From assembly GCA_964362485.1 (NCBI GenBank), contig CAYIEX010000082.1:1-7553 (forward strand): a stretch of 7,553 nucleotides of DNA, written 5' to 3'. The notes under the pieces are model-generated. The model was not told the DNA's origin. It searched no databases and worked only from the letters and a program-made list of their open reading frames with translations. Of this stretch, positions 5,781 through 7,553 are shown in pieces. Source of the DNA: CAMAVK01 sp964362485. GTDB taxonomy: Archaea; Nanobdellota; Nanobdellia; Woesearchaeales; GW2011-AR9. A program made the translations under genes and the position numbers. Within the stretch, counting starts at the first letter, position 1. Each line of letters begins with the position of its first letter.

Positions 5781-5800
5781 AGAATCTTGAACATGATTCT
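5781..5800 (+). repeat. Small hairpin downstream of the aldolase gene
   Basis: AGAATC (5781-5786) and GATTCT (5795-5800) pair around an eight-base loop, starting 7 bases after the aldolase stop codon. No T run follows it, so it is not a clear terminator; mRNA end protection or chance are possible. Confidence 0.3.
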
Positions 5801-5833
5801 GGAATGGTTAAGTGTGGTGGTGTTGATGAATAA

Positions 5834-5845
5834 TAATATAAAAAG
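5834..5845 (+). promoter_or_regulatory. TATA-like box of rpiB-rpe
   Basis: TAATATAAAAAG has its centre about 41 bases before ATG 5881, giving a predicted leader near 15 bases. A second A/T box, CTTATAG at 5849-5855, would give a leaderless start instead. Either allows rpiB-rpe to be transcribed separately from the aldolase 106 bases upstream. Confidence 0.45.
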
Positions 5846-5880
5846 GTTCTTATAGTCTGAATTCTTTTCTTTGATGGTAA

Positions 5881-6351
5881 ATGATGTCAACAATACTCTA
5901 CCTTGGATCCGATCATGCAGGGTTTGAACTTAAAGAAATGATCAAACGTTGGCTTACGAAAAAGAAAGTTCTGTTTGAGGATTTAGGAAATACAAAGCTT
6001 GACTTTAACGATGATTACCCCGATTTTGCAGCACGTGTCGCGAAACGAGTGGTGAAAGAAAAGACACAAGGTATACTTCTTTGTGGCTCAGCTGAAGGGA
6101 TGTGTATTGCAGCAAATAAGATTAAAGGTGCGCGGGCAGTGAATCCCCATGGTTTGATTCAGACTGGACTTGCACGACAGCATGAGGATGCCAATATTCT
6201 TTGTTTAGCAGGTGGGCATTCAAAGGCTCCTCAACCAGCAATTCCGTTTAAAGTGGCAACGCAGATGATTGAAATTTTTCTGGATACGGATTTTTCTGCA
6301 GAGCCTAGGCACATACGAAGGTTAACAAAAATACGGAAATTAGAAAAATGA
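5881..6351 (+). CDS. rpiB: Ribose-5-phosphate isomerase B (RpiB/LacAB family)
   Basis: Interconverts ribulose 5-phosphate and ribose 5-phosphate in the non-oxidative pentose phosphate pathway. The 156 residues agree with the RpiB fold. GSDHAGFELKE (9-19) is the family N-terminus with the substrate-binding Asp-His. DYPDFA (45-50) is the conserved second motif. GILLCGSAEGMCIAANK (64-80) holds the catalytic Cys68 and the anion-hole loop. RQHEDANILCLAGG (99-112) matches the usual R-x-H-N-D-A-N segment, with His101 for ring opening. The loop reads CGSAEGM where the familiar form is CGTGIGM, a change to check against substrate choice; the LacAB sugar-phosphate isomerases share this fold. Start is ATG 5881; ATG 5884 follows at once and cannot be excluded. 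The stop overlaps the rpe start as ATGA, so the two are translationally coupled, and Rpe uses the same ribulose 5-phosphate. Confidence 0.93.
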   Translation: MMSTILYLGSDHAGFELKEMIKRWLTKKKVLFEDLGNTKLDFNDDYPDFAARVAKRVVKEKTQGILLCGSAEGMCIAANKIKGARAVNPHGLIQTGLARQHEDANILCLAGGHSKAPQPAIPFKVATQMIEIFLDTDFSAEPRHIRRLTKIRKLEK

Positions 6352-6974
6352 AGATCGTTCCTTCGGTGATGGCTAAGAATCAACTCGAGTTGAATGTACG
6401 CTTCGATAGGTTGAGAGGCGTGAGTAAAGTTGTTCATTTGGATGTGGTGGATGGGAAATTTGCCCCAAGTAAATCACTTTGGTTTCCATTTCGATTACGG
6501 GTGGGATTTCGATATAGTGCCCATTTGATGGTCCAGGAGCCGGAGAAGTGGATTGCGCGCTTCGGAGACCGTGTTGATCTGTGCATTGCTCAATTTGAAG
6601 CGATTAAGGATGTTTCTTCGTATATTGAATTGATGAAAAAGAAAGGAAAGAAGGTCGCCGTTGCACTCCAACCTTCAACAGCGGTGAGTTTGGTGAAGCC
6701 CTATGTGCATTTGTTGGATTATGCTTTAGTGTTAACAGTGAAACCTGGGTTTTATGGAAGTCCGTATTTACCGCAGGAATTGCGAAAAATTCGTCTTTTA
6801 AAAAAGTGGAATCCCCGGTTAAAAGTGTTTGTTGATGGACATATGAACCCACAGACTATTGGAAAAGCTTTGATCGCGGGTGCTGATTATTGCATTGCTG
6901 GGTCATATGTTACATTGGCGGACGATCCGAAGAAGGCAATGATGGAGTTGAGGAAGGCAAGTGGGGGAGATTGA
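6348..6974 (+). CDS. rpe: Ribulose-phosphate 3-epimerase
   Basis: Metal-dependent TIM-barrel epimerase interconverting ribulose 5-phosphate and xylulose 5-phosphate. The protein is 208 aa, slightly short of the usual 210-230. PSVMAKNQLELN (5-16) corresponds to the family PSILSADF start. VHLDVVDGKFAP (29-40) carries His30 and catalytic Asp32. SAHLMVQEP (57-65) carries His59. ALQPST is at 106-111, and VLTVKPGFYGSPYL (128-141) is the flexible substrate loop. FVDGHMN (161-167) carries catalytic Asp163, and AGADYCIAGSYV (177-188) is the phosphate-binding end. All four metal/acid-base residues (His30, Asp32, His59, Asp163) are present. Departures include Gln82 in QFEA where HxEA is usual and HMN in place of the usual VDGGI, so divergent but probably active. 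It begins inside the rpiB stop (ATGA) without its own ribosome binding site, consistent with coupled translation. Confidence 0.92.
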   Translation: MKIVPSVMAKNQLELNVRFDRLRGVSKVVHLDVVDGKFAPSKSLWFPFRLRVGFRYSAHLMVQEPEKWIARFGDRVDLCIAQFEAIKDVSSYIELMKKKGKKVAVALQPSTAVSLVKPYVHLLDYALVLTVKPGFYGSPYLPQELRKIRLLKKWNPRLKVFVDGHMNPQTIGKALIAGADYCIAGSYVTLADDPKKAMMELRKASGGD

Positions 6975-7134
6975 GTATAGTGAGATTATGCTCTCTGACT
7001 GAAGGGAAGACGAAATTTTAGTGCAACGTTCCGAAGCGAAGCGGAGGAAAAAATCAAAGTCGTCGGGACTATATTGAAAAATATGGGCTGGCGAGGACTA
7101 GTCATTGTCTCTTAATAGTAGTAAATAATAGATA

Positions 7135-7145
7135 GTTTTATATAC
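7135..7145 (+). promoter_or_regulatory. TATA box of the M23 peptidase gene, leaderless
   Basis: GTTTTATATAC is centred about 27 bases before ATG 7167, the spacing expected if transcription starts on the start codon itself. No ribosome binding site is present. It is the clearest leaderless arrangement in the window. The rest of the 6975-7166 gap holds no gene I can support. Confidence 0.65.
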
Positions 7146-7166
7146 TAGTTCTACTATAATATAGAC

Positions 7167-7553
7167 ATGCAACCAGAATATAGATTACCATTTACAGAAA
7201 TAGTAGAAAAGAAAATTGCTAGACCTACTGGCGAGTATGCACATGAGAATTTTCCAGAATCAAGATACGCAATTGATTTTCTTTTAGATGTTGATACACC
7301 AATTTTGGCTGCAAGAGGCGGAAGAGTATTCAAAACGAAAGCTGATTCTGATAAACATGGTTTAGATGCAAAATTGGCAAATGAAGCAAATTATGTGGCA
7401 ATCGATCATGGTGATGGAACATACGCAGAATACATACATCTTGGAAAAAATAGGGTTGAAGTTAGAGAAGGACAAGATGTAGAAACTGGAGATTTACTTG
7501 GATATTCTGGTTTATCTGGTTACATGTCGCATCCACACCTGCATTTTAATGCG
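7167..7553 (+). CDS. M23-family (LytM-type) metallopeptidase, 5' part
   Basis: The 129 residues visible run off the right edge. The family consists of Zn endopeptidases, usually cutting glycine-containing peptide cross-links such as those of peptidoglycan. RYAIDFLLDVDTPILAARGGRV (33-54) matches the first metal-site block, with Asp37 as Zn ligand. NYVAIDHGDGTYAEYIHLG (75-93) contains His91, the probable catalytic His. VREGQDVETGDLLGYSGLSG (99-118) leads to SHPHLHF (121-127), the HxH motif with His124 and His126. The usual His of HxxxD is Arg33 here; His26 may replace it, as in relatives whose His lies further upstream (inference). There is no signal peptide at the N-terminus. All seven Arg codons are AGA/AGG, whereas rpe next door uses CGN for 9 of 12, which suggests a different origin. 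A leaderless promoter sets the start. Confidence 0.88.
   Translation, partial: MQPEYRLPFTEIVEKKIARPTGEYAHENFPESRYAIDFLLDVDTPILAARGGRVFKTKADSDKHGLDAKLANEANYVAIDHGDGTYAEYIHLGKNRVEVREGQDVETGDLLGYSGLSGYMSHPHLHFNA

Noticed and set aside
1..7553. CRISPR array, tRNA or rRNA genes, restriction or toxin-antitoxin systems
   Set aside because: I looked for spaced direct repeats, cloverleaf-like segments and defence-gene motifs on both strands and found none I could support.

Overview
The window looks archaeal. Most genes are preceded by an A/T-rich TATA-like box 24-45 bases before the start codon. That places transcription starts at or just before the start codon, giving leaderless or very short-leader mRNAs. 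Two genes also carry a strong ribosome binding site of the form GGTGAT(C), the complement of the archaeal 16S 3' end. The mixture of archaeal signals with bacterial-type sugar enzymes (class II aldolase, RpiB, Rpe) and an M23 peptidase suggests a DPANN-like archaeon of the Woesearchaeota/Pacearchaeota kind. This placement is an inference; no rRNA or other phylogenetic marker lies in the window.

Layout. Positions 1-63 hold a promoter-like box and nested dyads of unknown ownership. A small basic hypothetical gene (114-491, -) and a 333-residue helical hypothetical gene (606-1607, +) diverge from a shared promoter region. A short, very acidic hypothetical gene (1636-2037, -) converges on the latter and diverges from a PfkB-family sugar kinase (2192-3211, +). 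The kinase converges on a nitroreductase-family flavoprotein (3269-3865, -), preceded on the same strand by another orphan gene (3927-4490, -). A 369-base gene-free stretch (4491-4859) follows. Most of it is a 164-bp imperfect palindrome with perfect 14-bp inverted ends and flanking direct repeats, read here as a MITE-like non-autonomous insertion. After it come class II fructose-bisphosphate aldolase (4860-5774, +), RpiB (5881-6351, +) and Rpe (6348-6974, +, overlapping rpiB by ATGA). At the right edge is the 5' part of an M23-type metallopeptidase gene (7167 to the end, +) with its own leaderless promoter.

Function. Aldolase, RpiB and Rpe form a sugar-phosphate block: RpiB and Rpe interconvert the three pentose 5-phosphates, and the aldolase joins or splits C3 and C3/C4 phosphates. 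The PfkB kinase could feed a phosphorylated sugar or nucleoside into the same pool. Transketolase and transaldolase are not in the window, so the carbon route cannot be closed from here. The four hypothetical genes have no domain I recognise. I do not see a clearly new multi-gene system; the most unusual structure is the palindromic element abutting the aldolase promoter.
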